64,000 nucleotides of DNA from Gigantopelta aegis (lineage: Eukaryota > Mollusca > Gastropoda > Neomphalida > Peltospiridae): positions 6,024,102 through 6,088,101 of the forward strand of contig NC_054699.1 in the NCBI RefSeq assembly GCF_016097555.1, read 5' to 3'. Of this stretch, positions 1 through 11,000 are shown piece after piece. Below the pieces are notes generated by a model. That model searched no databases. It saw nothing but the letters and a program-made list of their open reading frames with translations, and was not told the origin of the DNA. The number at the start of each line of letters is the position of its first letter. The first letter of the stretch is position 1. Position numbers and translations under genes: made by a program.

Positions 1-129
1 TCTAGGTGAAAAATATACCTTAGTATTTAAACACTAGGGTGTGTCTCTTTAAAGACATGAAAACTAAAAATGCGGATTTAACCAACACAGATGCAGCCCT
101 CGCAATTCAGATCATCTTGAAATAGTAAT

Positions 130-560
130 TTAGTACAAATAATAATAAATGGCAGTTGGCAGTGTCACTGCTAAAATCGGTTGCAAAATTAGTGTGCGAC
201 AACATTTCTATTATCAATGAAGATGTAATTTATTATTATTGGTATTAAATTACTATTTCAAAAGTAAATCTTCGATGATGATAAAAAGTTGTTGCAAGCC
301 TCTGAAAAATGCAAAAACAAAAGTTTTGTTCTCGCGTCGTTCGCGCAAGTATAGTTTGCAGGACCCATATTTCATACGCAGGTTGAATTTATGGCATCAT
401 TTATATGATCATTATGGATCACATAAAAACGAAATAGGTTATCTGAATTGGTTTTTACATAACCCATGAACGGTTTGCCATAATTTTCAATTTTCAAACG
501 CCTGTTGTGGCAACCAAGTTTGTAACAGATATTAGCGGTGACACTGCCGACTGCCATCAT
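130..560. repeat. Imperfect inverted repeat near left edge
   Basis: ggcagttggcagtgtcactg near 151 is mirrored by cagtgtcac and cgactgccat near 540-560; arms of roughly 100 bp with mismatches. Looks like a foldback or MITE remnant. The open frames inside are probably by-products of the palindrome. Confidence 0.4.
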
Positions 561-821
561 GAATTGTAACACACTTTGGTACATACTGTAAAACCCCCAA
601 AACAAAACATACACAGCAGAAGCAATAATATTGATACAATTACATTGAACATGTTCATGGGTTACAATATGGTACATAACTGTCAAATGCCATGCGAATC
701 AGTGCACTGGGATCAAATCCCATCCGTATATACACTTCTTTTTTTTTGATGTTTAGAAAGTTTAAACTGGGTGCGTTGAAGCTCCTACAAACCAAATGAC
801 ACTGAACCCCCCTCCCCCTCC

Positions 822-853
<32 letters not shown>

Positions 854-1160
854 GTGCAGCAATTAAAATTCAGGTAAGAAACCTGTAGTGTTGTAATTAA
901 AAAAAAAGTTGGTATTAGCCAAAAATATAAGTATTTAATAGAGGATTTAACAAATAAAACCAAAACCCCTCACAAAAAACAAGGCCAAATATTGGTCCTA
1001 CTGAAGCCTGACCAGTCATACCACTTCCTATGGCCTCGAAACCTCATAGATGTAAAGTGAGGCCAGAGACATTTGTTTAAAGATCAATCAGTCATAATGG
1101 CAGACTTGATAACATGTGCTTCGTATAAAAAGAAATATCAAAGCAAAGGAAAAACTAGCT

Positions 1161-1710
1161 TTAGTGTCCTCTACATTGTCTTGTTTATACATGTACGTTG
1201 GGTCAGGGCTTTAGTGTCCTCTACATTGTCTTGTTTATACATGTACGTTGGGTCAGGGCTTTAGTGTCCTCTACATTGTCTTGTTTATACATGTACGTTG
1301 GGTCAGGGCTTTAGTGTCCTCTACATTGTCTTGTTTATACATGTATGTTTGGTCAGGGCTTTAGTGTCCTCTACATTGTCTTGTTTATACATGTACGTTG
1401 GGTCAGGGCTTTAGTGTCCTCTACATTGTCTTGTTTATACATGTACGTTGGGTCAGGGCTTTAGTGTCCTCTACATTGTCTTGTTTATACATGTACGTTG
1501 GGTCAGGGCTTTAGTGTCCTCTACATTGTCTTGTTTATACATGTACGTTGGGTCAGGGCTTTAGTGTCCTCTACATTGTCTTGTTTATACATGTACGTTG
1601 GGTCAGGGCTTTAGTGTCCTCTACATTGTCTTGTTTATACATGTACGTTGGGTCAGGGCTTTAGTGTCCTCTACATTGTCTTGTTTATACATGTATGTTT
1701 GGTCAGGGCT
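1161..1710. repeat. 50-bp tandem array, 11 copies
   Basis: Unit starts ttagtgtcctctacattgtc and ends gggtcagggct. Copies are almost identical; the 4th and 11th share the variant atgtatgttt, which suggests block duplication. Confidence 0.97.
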
Positions 1711-1716
1711 AGAGTG

Positions 1717-1795
1717 TTTGTTTTGTTGTACGACACCACTAGAGCACACTGATTTATTCATAATCGGCTACTGGATGTCAAACATTTGGTAATGG
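1717..1795 (-). repeat. SINE 3-prime fragment
   Basis: gacaccactagagcacactg and atgtcaaacatttgg are the reverse-oriented tail shared by most SINEs here. Confidence 0.7.
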
Positions 1796-1837
1796 CTACA
1801 AACTCAGGATAGTCAATTTAAAAAAAAAAAGAGTTAA

Positions 1838-2047
1838 AGTTTGTTTTGTTTGACGACACCACTAGAGCACATTGATTTATTAATCATCAGCTATTGACAT
1901 GTAGTCTTAGAGAGAAAGCCCGCTACATTTTTCCATTAGTAGCAAGAGATCTTTTATATGCACCATCCCATAGACAGGATAGCACATACCATGGCCTTTG
2001 ATATACCAGCGATGGTAAACTGGCTGGAAAGAGAAATAGCCCAACAG
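1838..2047 (-). repeat. tRNA-derived SINE, head missing
   Basis: Reverse orientation; has the tail gacgaccaccactagagc-like block, the core agatcttttatatgcaccat and cctttgatataccagc. The tRNA-like head is absent. Confidence 0.85.
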
Positions 2048-2166
2048 GTTCTCTAATGGGGTCCTTTAAATAAACACATTTTCCTAAATCTGACAATTCA
2101 GATCCTTAGATTGATCCTTAACCTTTTTGACTTTACTAATAACATTAAACTTACATATTAATGGGA

Positions 2167-2450
2167 GTGGGATGTAGCCCATTGGGAAAGCACCCACTTG
2201 ATGTGTGGTCAGTTTAGTATCGATTCCCTTTGGTGGGCCCATTGGGTTAGTTCTCGTCCCAGCCAGTGCACCACGACAGGTATATCAAAGGCAGTGGTAT
2301 GTGCTATCCTGTCTGTGGGATGGTACATATAAAAGATCCCTTGCTACTAATGGAAAAATGTAGAGGGTTTCCTCTCAAAGACGAAATGTCAAAATTACTA
2401 AATTACCAATAGCCGACAATTAATAAATCAATGTGCTCTAGTGGTATTAT
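2167..2450 (+). repeat. tRNA-derived SINE
   Basis: Head gggatgtagcccattggg, B-box region atcgattccc, core aaagatcccttgctactaat, tail aatcaatgtgctctagtgg. Confidence 0.9.
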
Positions 2451-2665
2451 TTTGGGGTTGGTTTTTTCACGTTAGTGACTAGTACAAACACTACAAGAAG
2501 AAACCCGACCCACCAATCCGAAATGGGCTTACTGTGTGTTTTGGATAGAGTGTCATTTTGTTTTGTTTTGTAGCATTTGTTCTAGTCAGAAACATGTAAG
2601 TGAATTGGCTAAAGTATTTTCAGTGTTATACACCGTCAGTTTCAAATTTCACAAGACTAAACTTA

Positions 2666-2722
2666 AAGTTTGTTTTGTTTTACAACACCACTAGAGCACA
2701 TGGATGTCAAACATTTGGTAAT
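2666..2722 (-). repeat. SINE tail fragment
   Basis: gtttgttttgttttacaaca plus gatgtcaaacatttgg, with the middle deleted. Confidence 0.6.
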
Positions 2723-4824
2723 TTTGATGGAAGGCTAGAAGATACTAAGCTAAGAAAAACTATTTCACATAATAATAATAATAATACATGTAATAATAAC
2801 AACAACAATAACAACAATACAGAAATTAAATAATATATTACTGTTGTATCACAAATGCTTGAAATTCATTAGTCAAATATTTTAGTTATTGTACCAACAC
2901 TTAAGAAAACATATTACTGTTGCATCACAAATACTTGAACTTTTTCAGACCAATATATTTTACAGTTATAGTACTCACAATTTTATCAGAGCCATTCTTT
3001 ACCCTTTCAACTGACCCATAGGTTTTCTTTTCTTAGCTGAACATTTGTTGAGGTTTTCTGACGTACATTTTATGTATATATATATATTTATTTTTTATTA
3101 TTATTATTTTTTATTATATATGTATACAAATGTATGTTTGATGGAAGATATATGGAACTAGAATTTTTTTCATGTTGCAAAGACACATATTTCTAAAAGT
3201 GATGGCTACCCAAAAGGGTCCAAATTCACAAACATCATTAACATAATGTTTACAGGTATTTGCTATTTATTTCTTGCTAAAAATTATGGAATATGGATCA
3301 TGGTAAAGAAGAAAGAAAATTATTTAATATATATTTCAAACTCACTATAATTACAAGGAGAATTTTTTAATTGTGAATTAATTAACCTAGTTTTGCACAT
3401 AAACATAAATTAGCAATTGAAACTGAAAAACTATTGTAACAGTCATAATTACAAACAGTTTAAATAATACAGTTATACATATACCTTTCTTTTTTTTAAC
3501 AAATAGTTTTGTAATTTTCTGTGTGAATAAATACCAAATACTTTTAAACATACAAATACTAAGTGTAAACATAATGTTAGGATGTTTAGTGAATTTACTA
3601 ACTGACTCATCATAAAATTGATACTTGCCATTAGCTTAAATAAAACATCATCATAGGTGACTCCCAACCCCCCCCCTCCCCCCCCCCCCCACACACACAC
3701 ACACACCTATTTTTATAGTTACATTCTATAAAATTCCCAGTCCTTGGAGTTGGGTTTTTGATATATATTGATAACAAACAACAAATTCTTAGAGATTTGA
3801 AATATATAAAAAAAACCCACATATAAATAAAACATAATAAAGAAGCTAAGTTTTGACTATCACTGTGGTGGATTTGGGGAGTGATGTTTGTTATTTAGCA
3901 GCAAACTGCACCTTAGCAATGCTATCTCTCACTCAATGGCAATATTCCAGTCAGCTCATGTCCCAGGCCCACCCTTTAATGTCAGAATCCAACACTATTA
4001 TAAAGCAAATATAAAGCAAAATATCTGAAAAGTGGGGGGGGGGGGGGGGGGGGGGGCATGTGCCACCCTTGCCACGAACACCCCCCCCCCCATAGTTCCT
4101 ACACGCTTCCTACGCCAGTGCATGACCTATTTAAAATGTGCTGTCTAGTAAGGAAAATGAAAACCATGATTTCTCTGGTAAACAGAGACTAAACACAAGC
4201 AAGCAGTCAATCTTGACACCAACCTAAAATCAGGAATCCAGGAATTATCCAGAGATATTTCAAATCTGAATTTAATATGGTTAAAATTAGTATTGGTTGA
4301 GTCTTTTTTATGAACAAAATGCGATATAATGAAACATGCAGTTTTTTTGTTTTTGTTTTGGGTTTTTTAGAAAGAAAAAAGGACAGTTTTTGATAGTCAT
4401 GATAGTTTATAATCTGTCCATCATTAATTTTAACGTAGGGTAAAGAAAGCTTCTATAAAACAAAAAAGTTCTGATTTCATTTCTACAAAAAATGAAAGAA
4501 CTGAAATACATGCAACAATGAATAGCTATCGATTTAAATTTGTTAATGCTAACAGCAGGTACTATTCTCTTCACCACCAGTTCACAAAATCAGTTTGTAA
4601 TTTGATGTTGTTGTTTTTGTCTTAAATTTGTAAAAAAAAAATCTTTACAAAAAATGTACAATCTGCAGTACAGTTCCGACCAACAAACCTTATTTACTCT
4701 GGTTCATCTTTTCTTTTCTTTCTTTTTTTCTTTTTTTTGGGGGGGAAGGGTTGTTTTAGAGTTAATTATATTTTTAAAGTTGAAACTGAGCCAAGTATTA
4801 ATTATGTCATATATGTATATATCA
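2723..4824. other. AT-rich flank downstream of PARG
   Basis: No coding signal. Holds (AAT/AAC) runs near 2770-2820, a poly-C tract with (AC)n at 3666-3706, and a 23-base G tract near 4035. PARG 3-prime UTR must lie at its right end, but I saw no clear AATAAA on the minus strand close to the stop. Confidence 0.5.
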
Positions 4825-5004
4825 CTATCGATACATATCAAATAACATATATTCGAAGAATGTGAACGATGGCGTCTGATCCCTCAGAAAACTGTCGGAA
4901 GAATTGAACTCGTCAAGCTCCCGAACACAGTATTTCTCAACCGCTGTCACAAGGTCACCGACTGTCCATTGCAGAGACTCAATAAGAGCAATCACTTCTT
5001 CAAT
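4825..5004 (-). CDS. PARG: PARG exon 12 (C-terminus and stop)
   Basis: Residues 1322-1380 and TAG. LQWTVGDLVTAVEKYC matches human KLTVGDVYKLLLRYY, the last conserved helix. The tail FEYMLFDMYR is specific to this gene. Acceptor tgttttcag. Confidence 0.9.
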   Translation of the reverse strand: MEEVIALIESLQWTVGDLVTAVEKYCVRELDEFNSSDSFLRDQTPSFTFFEYMLFDMYR

Positions 5005-8000
5005 CTGAAAACAAAGTATGCATATTAAATTAGTATGGTTTTATCAAACCTGCTATTGAGGCATAATATATATATGTGTATCTGGGAACAGGATTTAGCT
5101 CAGTCAGTTGAGTATTCACTTGAGGTGTTTGCGTTTGCAGGAGTGAACCACCTTGGTGGATCCATTCAACTGAGTGGGTTTTATTCTCGTTCCAACCAGT
5201 GCACCACAACTGGTAAACAAATGTATGTGCTTTCTTGTCTGTTGGAAAGTGCACATAAAAGATCCCTTGCTGCATTAGGAAGGAAGGAAATATTTTATTT
5301 AACGACACACTCAACAATTTTATTTACGGTTATATGGTGTCAGACATATGGTTAAGGACCATACAGACATTGAGAGAGGAAACCCGCTGTTGCCACATCA
5401 TGGGCTACTATTTTCGATTCGCAGCAAGGGATCTTTTATATGCACCATCCCATAGACAGGAAAGTATATACCATACCTTTGTTACACCAGTTGTGGAGCA
5501 CTGGCTGGAATGAGAAATAGCCTAATGGGTCCACCGACGGTGATCGATCCTAGACCAACCGCGTATAAAGCCAACACTTTACCACTGGGCTACGTCCTGC
5601 CCCCTGCTGCATTAGGAAAACTGTAGCGGGTTTCCTCTGTATCAAAGGCTGTGGTATGTGCTATCCTGTCTGTGGGATGGTGTATATAAAAGATCCCTTG
5701 CTAAATGAAGAAAAATGTAGCGGGTTTCCTCTCTAAGACTATATGTTAAAATTACAAAATGTTTCACATCCAATAGCTGATGATTAATTACTTAATGTGC
5801 TCTGGTGGTGTCGTTAAAAAAAAAAAAAAAAAAAAAAATCTTATATACTGAACAAAAAAAGAAACTTCCGATTTGTACATATAGTATTTGTTGTGTTAAA
5901 GAATTCATTGTGTAATGAAATTATATAGGTAGTATTAGCCTTGAGCTATATTATCAGGATTCATGAATTTTATTGATTAATTTTGCACTTTTAATCGTCG
6001 ACAACGTGAAATTCAATTTGCACGTGCATGCATGGTTCAACATGTCCCGTGTAGTATTCGGTCAATTTGTTTTACTTGTCTTACTGACATTGTTGTCAAG
6101 TGAACGAAAACACTTCAAAATTTGTAAACAAATTAACGTTTTTTACATTGTAGCATTTTTAGTATGCCAAGAATACCCAATAATTTACGCAAACGGGCGA
6201 TTAGCATGCTTGATGCTGGCATGTTGACAGAAGACGTTGCAAGGCATGTTGGGAGTTCTAGTCGAGCGATACGAAATCTTCGCGTAAGATTTCGAATGAC
6301 AGTAAGCACCAACGACTTGCCACGTCGTGGATGTCCGCATGTTACAACACGTGGTCAAGACCGCTATATCATGAACACGCATTTGCGCAATCGATTCTAA
6401 ACTGCCACTGCTACTGCTGCTAACACACCTGGGCTTCATAATAACCGAATCAGTGGGCAAACTGTTAGTAATTGTCTGCGGGAGAACGGTTTACATGCAC
6501 AACATCCTTACGTCGGATGCGTTTTAACGCAACGTCATCGTCTAAATAGTCTTAATTGGGCACGTGTACACACTCGTTGGATACGGCGACGCTGGAATAC
6601 AGTTCTTTTTTCGGATGAATCGAGATTTTCTTTACAACGTGGTGATGGCAGGGTGCGCGTCTACCGTAGGAGAAATGAACGCTATGCTGACTGTTGTGTT
6701 CTTGAACGAGATCGTTTTGGGGGTGGGGGTTCTGTCATGGTCTGGGCAGCCATTGCCCATGGTTATCGTTCACCACTAGTCGTCATTGATGGCAATTTAA
6801 ATGCTTAACGTTACCGCGATGACATTCTCGCTCATCACGTCATTCCTCTGTTCCATAACAAGGCCAACATCTTGATTTTTCAGCATGCTAATGCCACCTC
6901 TCACACAGCTAGAGACACAGTAAATTTTCTTAGGACAAATACCATTGATTTCATTGATGACTGGCCCGCTAAAAGTCCTGATCTCAACCCCATCGAGCAT
7001 GTCTGGGATAGTCTGGACAGACGATTGAGGCGTCGTCCCAACCCACCCGCTAAGGTTAACGAACTTCGTCAAGCGCTCATTCAGGAATGGAACAATATTC
7101 CACAACCAGAAATCAACACTTTAGTCAATTCTATGCGCATGCGATGCACTGCAGTGGTCAATTCAAGAGGTGGTCATACCCGTTATTAAGTGGGTGTTTT
7201 TATTTTTAACCCCTACCACACTTGGTCAAAATTTCTCCCAGTTTCTGTTAACCTATGGCCATGATTTTTGCACCAAACAATGCATCATGGAACACTCTTT
7301 AAACGCATATATAACAATTATTCCCCCGGTTTGTTTTCATCAAGTTATGTTCAAGCAAAGTTAGCGGAAGTTTCTTATTTTGTTCAGTACTTGCCTGTAA
7401 GTGAAACACATAAGAGTATGACAGAGGATGGTGGGTGGGGTTGAGTCAGCTGATCCATAATTGCAGGAACAAACATTCACATTGGAACAAAACATTGATG
7501 GAGATGACCGGCCTCGGTGGTGTTGTGGTTAAGCCATCAGACACACGGCTGGTAGGTACTGGGTTCACAGCCCGGTACCGGTTCCCACCCAGAGCGAATT
7601 TTAACGACTCAATGGGTAGGTGTAAGACAACTACACCCTCATCATTCTCACACTAACCACTAACAACTAACCCATTGTCCTGGACAGACAGCCCAGATAG
7701 CTGAGGTGTGTGCCCAGGACAGCGTGCTTGAACGTTAATTTGATATAGGCACGAAAATAAGTTCAAATGAAATGATGGAAATGTTTGGGCAACATAAGGT
7801 GACTGTAAAGCTATTCACCATATATTTCTATCAATATCAGTTGTATTATATGTTAAAATGCACAATGATTCGTTCGGAACCCTATATAGCTGTTTAGTAC
7901 TAAAGCAAACATGAATAAATGTTACCCAGATTTTGGTATTTTCATTTAATTTGGAAAAAAATCAGCCTGTCATCCTACAAAAATGGGAGCCTGTATGCCT

Positions 8001-11000
8001 GTTAGGATGCAAATTTAGTACGATTCTGTGTTTCCGAGAATCCTAGATCTTGGGTTGGAAGCACAATATTATAAGACAGAATCCTAAAATATTTAAATTA
8101 CATCATGCTTTGATTTCAGTCGTGACGTAGCCCAGTGGTAAAGTGTTCGCTTGATGTGCGGTCGATCTGGGATCGATCCCCGTCGGTGGACCCATTGGGC
8201 TATTTCTCGTTCCAGCCAGTGGTGTGTGCTATGCTGTCTGTGGGATGGTGCATATAAAAGATCCCTTGCTGCTAATCGAAAAGAGTAGCCCATGAAGTGG
8301 CGACAGAGGGTTTCCTCTCTCAATATCTGTGTGGTCCGTAACCATATGTCTGACGCCATATAATCATAAATAAAATGTGTTGAGTGCGTCATTAAATAAA
8401 ACATTTCCTTCCTTTCCTTTCTTCCTAATTTGTTTTTTTAAATTTTAAACTCCATATTCAGTGCCTGCCTACGGTCAAACAGAATGAATGAATGAATGTT
8501 TAATTTTAAACTCCATATTCAGTGCCTGCCTACGGTCAAACAGAATGAATGAATGAATGTTTAATTTTAAACTCCATATTCAGTGCCTGCCTACGGTCAA
8601 ACAGAATGAATGAATGAATGTTTAATTTTAAACTCCATATTCAGTGCCTGCCTACGGTCAAACAGAATGAATGAATGAATGTTTAATTTTAAACTCCATA
8701 TTCAGTGCCTGCCTACGGTCAAACAGAATGAATGAATGAATGTTTAATTTTAAACTCCATATTCAGTGCCTGCCTACGGTCAAACAGAATGAATGAATGA
8801 ATGTTTAATTTTAAACTCCATATTCAGTGCCTGCCTACGGTCAAACAGAATGAATGAATGAATGTTTAATTTTAAACTCCATATTCAGTGCCTGCCTACG
8901 GTCAAACAGAATGAATGAATGAATGTTTAATTTTAAACTCCATATTCAGTGCCTGCCTACGGTCAAACAGAATGAATGAATGAATGTTTAATTTTAAACT
9001 CCATATTCAGTGCCTGCCTACGGTCAAACAGAATGAATGAATGAATGTTTAATTTTAAACTCCATATTCAGTGCCTGCCTACGGTCAAACAGAATGAATG
9101 AATGAATGTTTAATTTTAAACTCCATATTCAGTGCCTGCCTAGGGTCAAACAGAATGAATGAATGAATGTTTAATTTTAAACTCCATATTCAGTGCCTGC
9201 CTACGGTCAAACAGAATGAATGAATGAATGTTTAATTTTAAACTCCATATTCAGTGCCTGCCTACGGTCAAACAGAATGAATGAATGAATGTTTAATTTT
9301 AAACTCCATATTCAGTGCCTGCCTACGGTCAAACAGAATGAATGAATGAATGTTTAATTTTAAACTCCATATTCAGTGCCTGCCTACGGTCAAACAGAAT
9401 GAATGAATGAATGTTTAATTTTAAACTCCATATTCAGTGCCTGCCTACGGTCAAACAGAATGAATGAATGAATGTTTAATTTTAAACTCCATATTCAGTG
9501 CCTGCCTACGGTCAAACAGAATGAATGAATGAATGTTTAATTTTAAACTCCATATTCAGTGCCTGCCTAGGGTCAAACAGAATGAATGAATGAATGTTTA
9601 ATTTTAAACTCCATATTCAGTGCCTGCCTACGGTCAAACAGAATGAATGAATGAATGTTTAATTTTAAACTCCATATTCAGTGCCTGCCTACGGTCAAAC
9701 AGAATGAATGAATGAATGTTTAATTTTAAACTCCATATTCAGTGCCTGCCTACGGTCAAACAGAATGAATGAATGAATGTTTAATTTTAAACTCCATATT
9801 CAGTGCCTGCCTACGGTCAAACAGAATGAATGAATGAATGTTTAATTTTAAACTCCATATTCAGTGCCTGCCTACGGTCAAACAGAATGAATGAATGAAT
9901 GTTTAATTTTAAACTCCATATTCAGTGCCTGCCTAGGGTCAAACAGAATGAATGAATGAATGTTTAATTTTAAACTCCATATTCAGTGCCTGCCTACGGT
10001 CAAACAGAATGAATGAATGAATGTTTAATTTTAAACTCCATATTCAGTGCCTGCCTACGGTCAAACAGAATGAATGAATGAATGTTTAATTTTAAACTCC
10101 ATATTCAGTGCCTGCCTACGGTCAAACAGAATGAATGAATGAATGTTTAACGACACCCCAGCATAAAAATACATATCGGCTATTGAGCGTCACCAATGGT
10201 AAGTATATGAAAATATTATTTATATATATTCATGTAAAACCTCAGTGTAAAGAGCTGTGGGGGATAAGTATAACACAATACATAAAATCAAGGTAAGTAA
10301 ATTTTAAAACTTTGTATACAAGTCAAAGTGTTTTAAAGACTTTACAATTAATTCTGGATGGAATTTAAAGGATTCCAAAACATTTCTGTTGCCAAATATA
10401 ACATTTCTCGTCGGCTTGAGATGATCACACTCCACCAAAGTGTGGCGCACAGTCAGCGTACACTGACAATGTTCACACTGAGGAGCAGGGTCCTTCTTTA
10501 AAATAAATGAATGCATCAAATAGGTATGGCCGATGCGGGCACAACACAAGACTAGTTCATCCTTCCTGCACCGCCTGTAGGATGACTGCCACTCTCCCAG
10601 GAGCAACATCTGCCAAATCTGCTTTGAACTTGCCCAGTGTCCATGTTGGTATCCCCTTCAGTGATTTTAAATTTCATATTAACCTATATATTTTTTTTGA
10701 CTTGGCAAGATGATTGGGATGGTGCAGTTACGAACAAGCTTCATTGTGTTAAGCCAGTCCTGGGAGAGTGGCAGTCATCCTACAGGCAGTGCAGGAAGGA
10801 TGAAGTAGTCTTGTGCCAAACAGAGTAATTTGGCATAATAACGACTTGTAATGTGGGATAATTTGTAATACTGGGATATGTCCAGTATTGGAAGGAAGGA
10901 AGGGAAGGAAATGTTTTATTTAACGATGCACTCAACACATTTTATTTACAGTTATATGGCGTTAGACATATGTTTAAGGACCAGATATTGAGGGAGGAAA

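Noticed and set aside
239-686. Overlapping small ORFs near the left edge as genes
   Set aside because: They lie in an imperfect palindrome, overlap on opposite strands and show no family features.
8441-10150. CRISPR-like regular array
   Set aside because: Units are contiguous 61-bp repeats with no variable spacers, in a eukaryotic intron.
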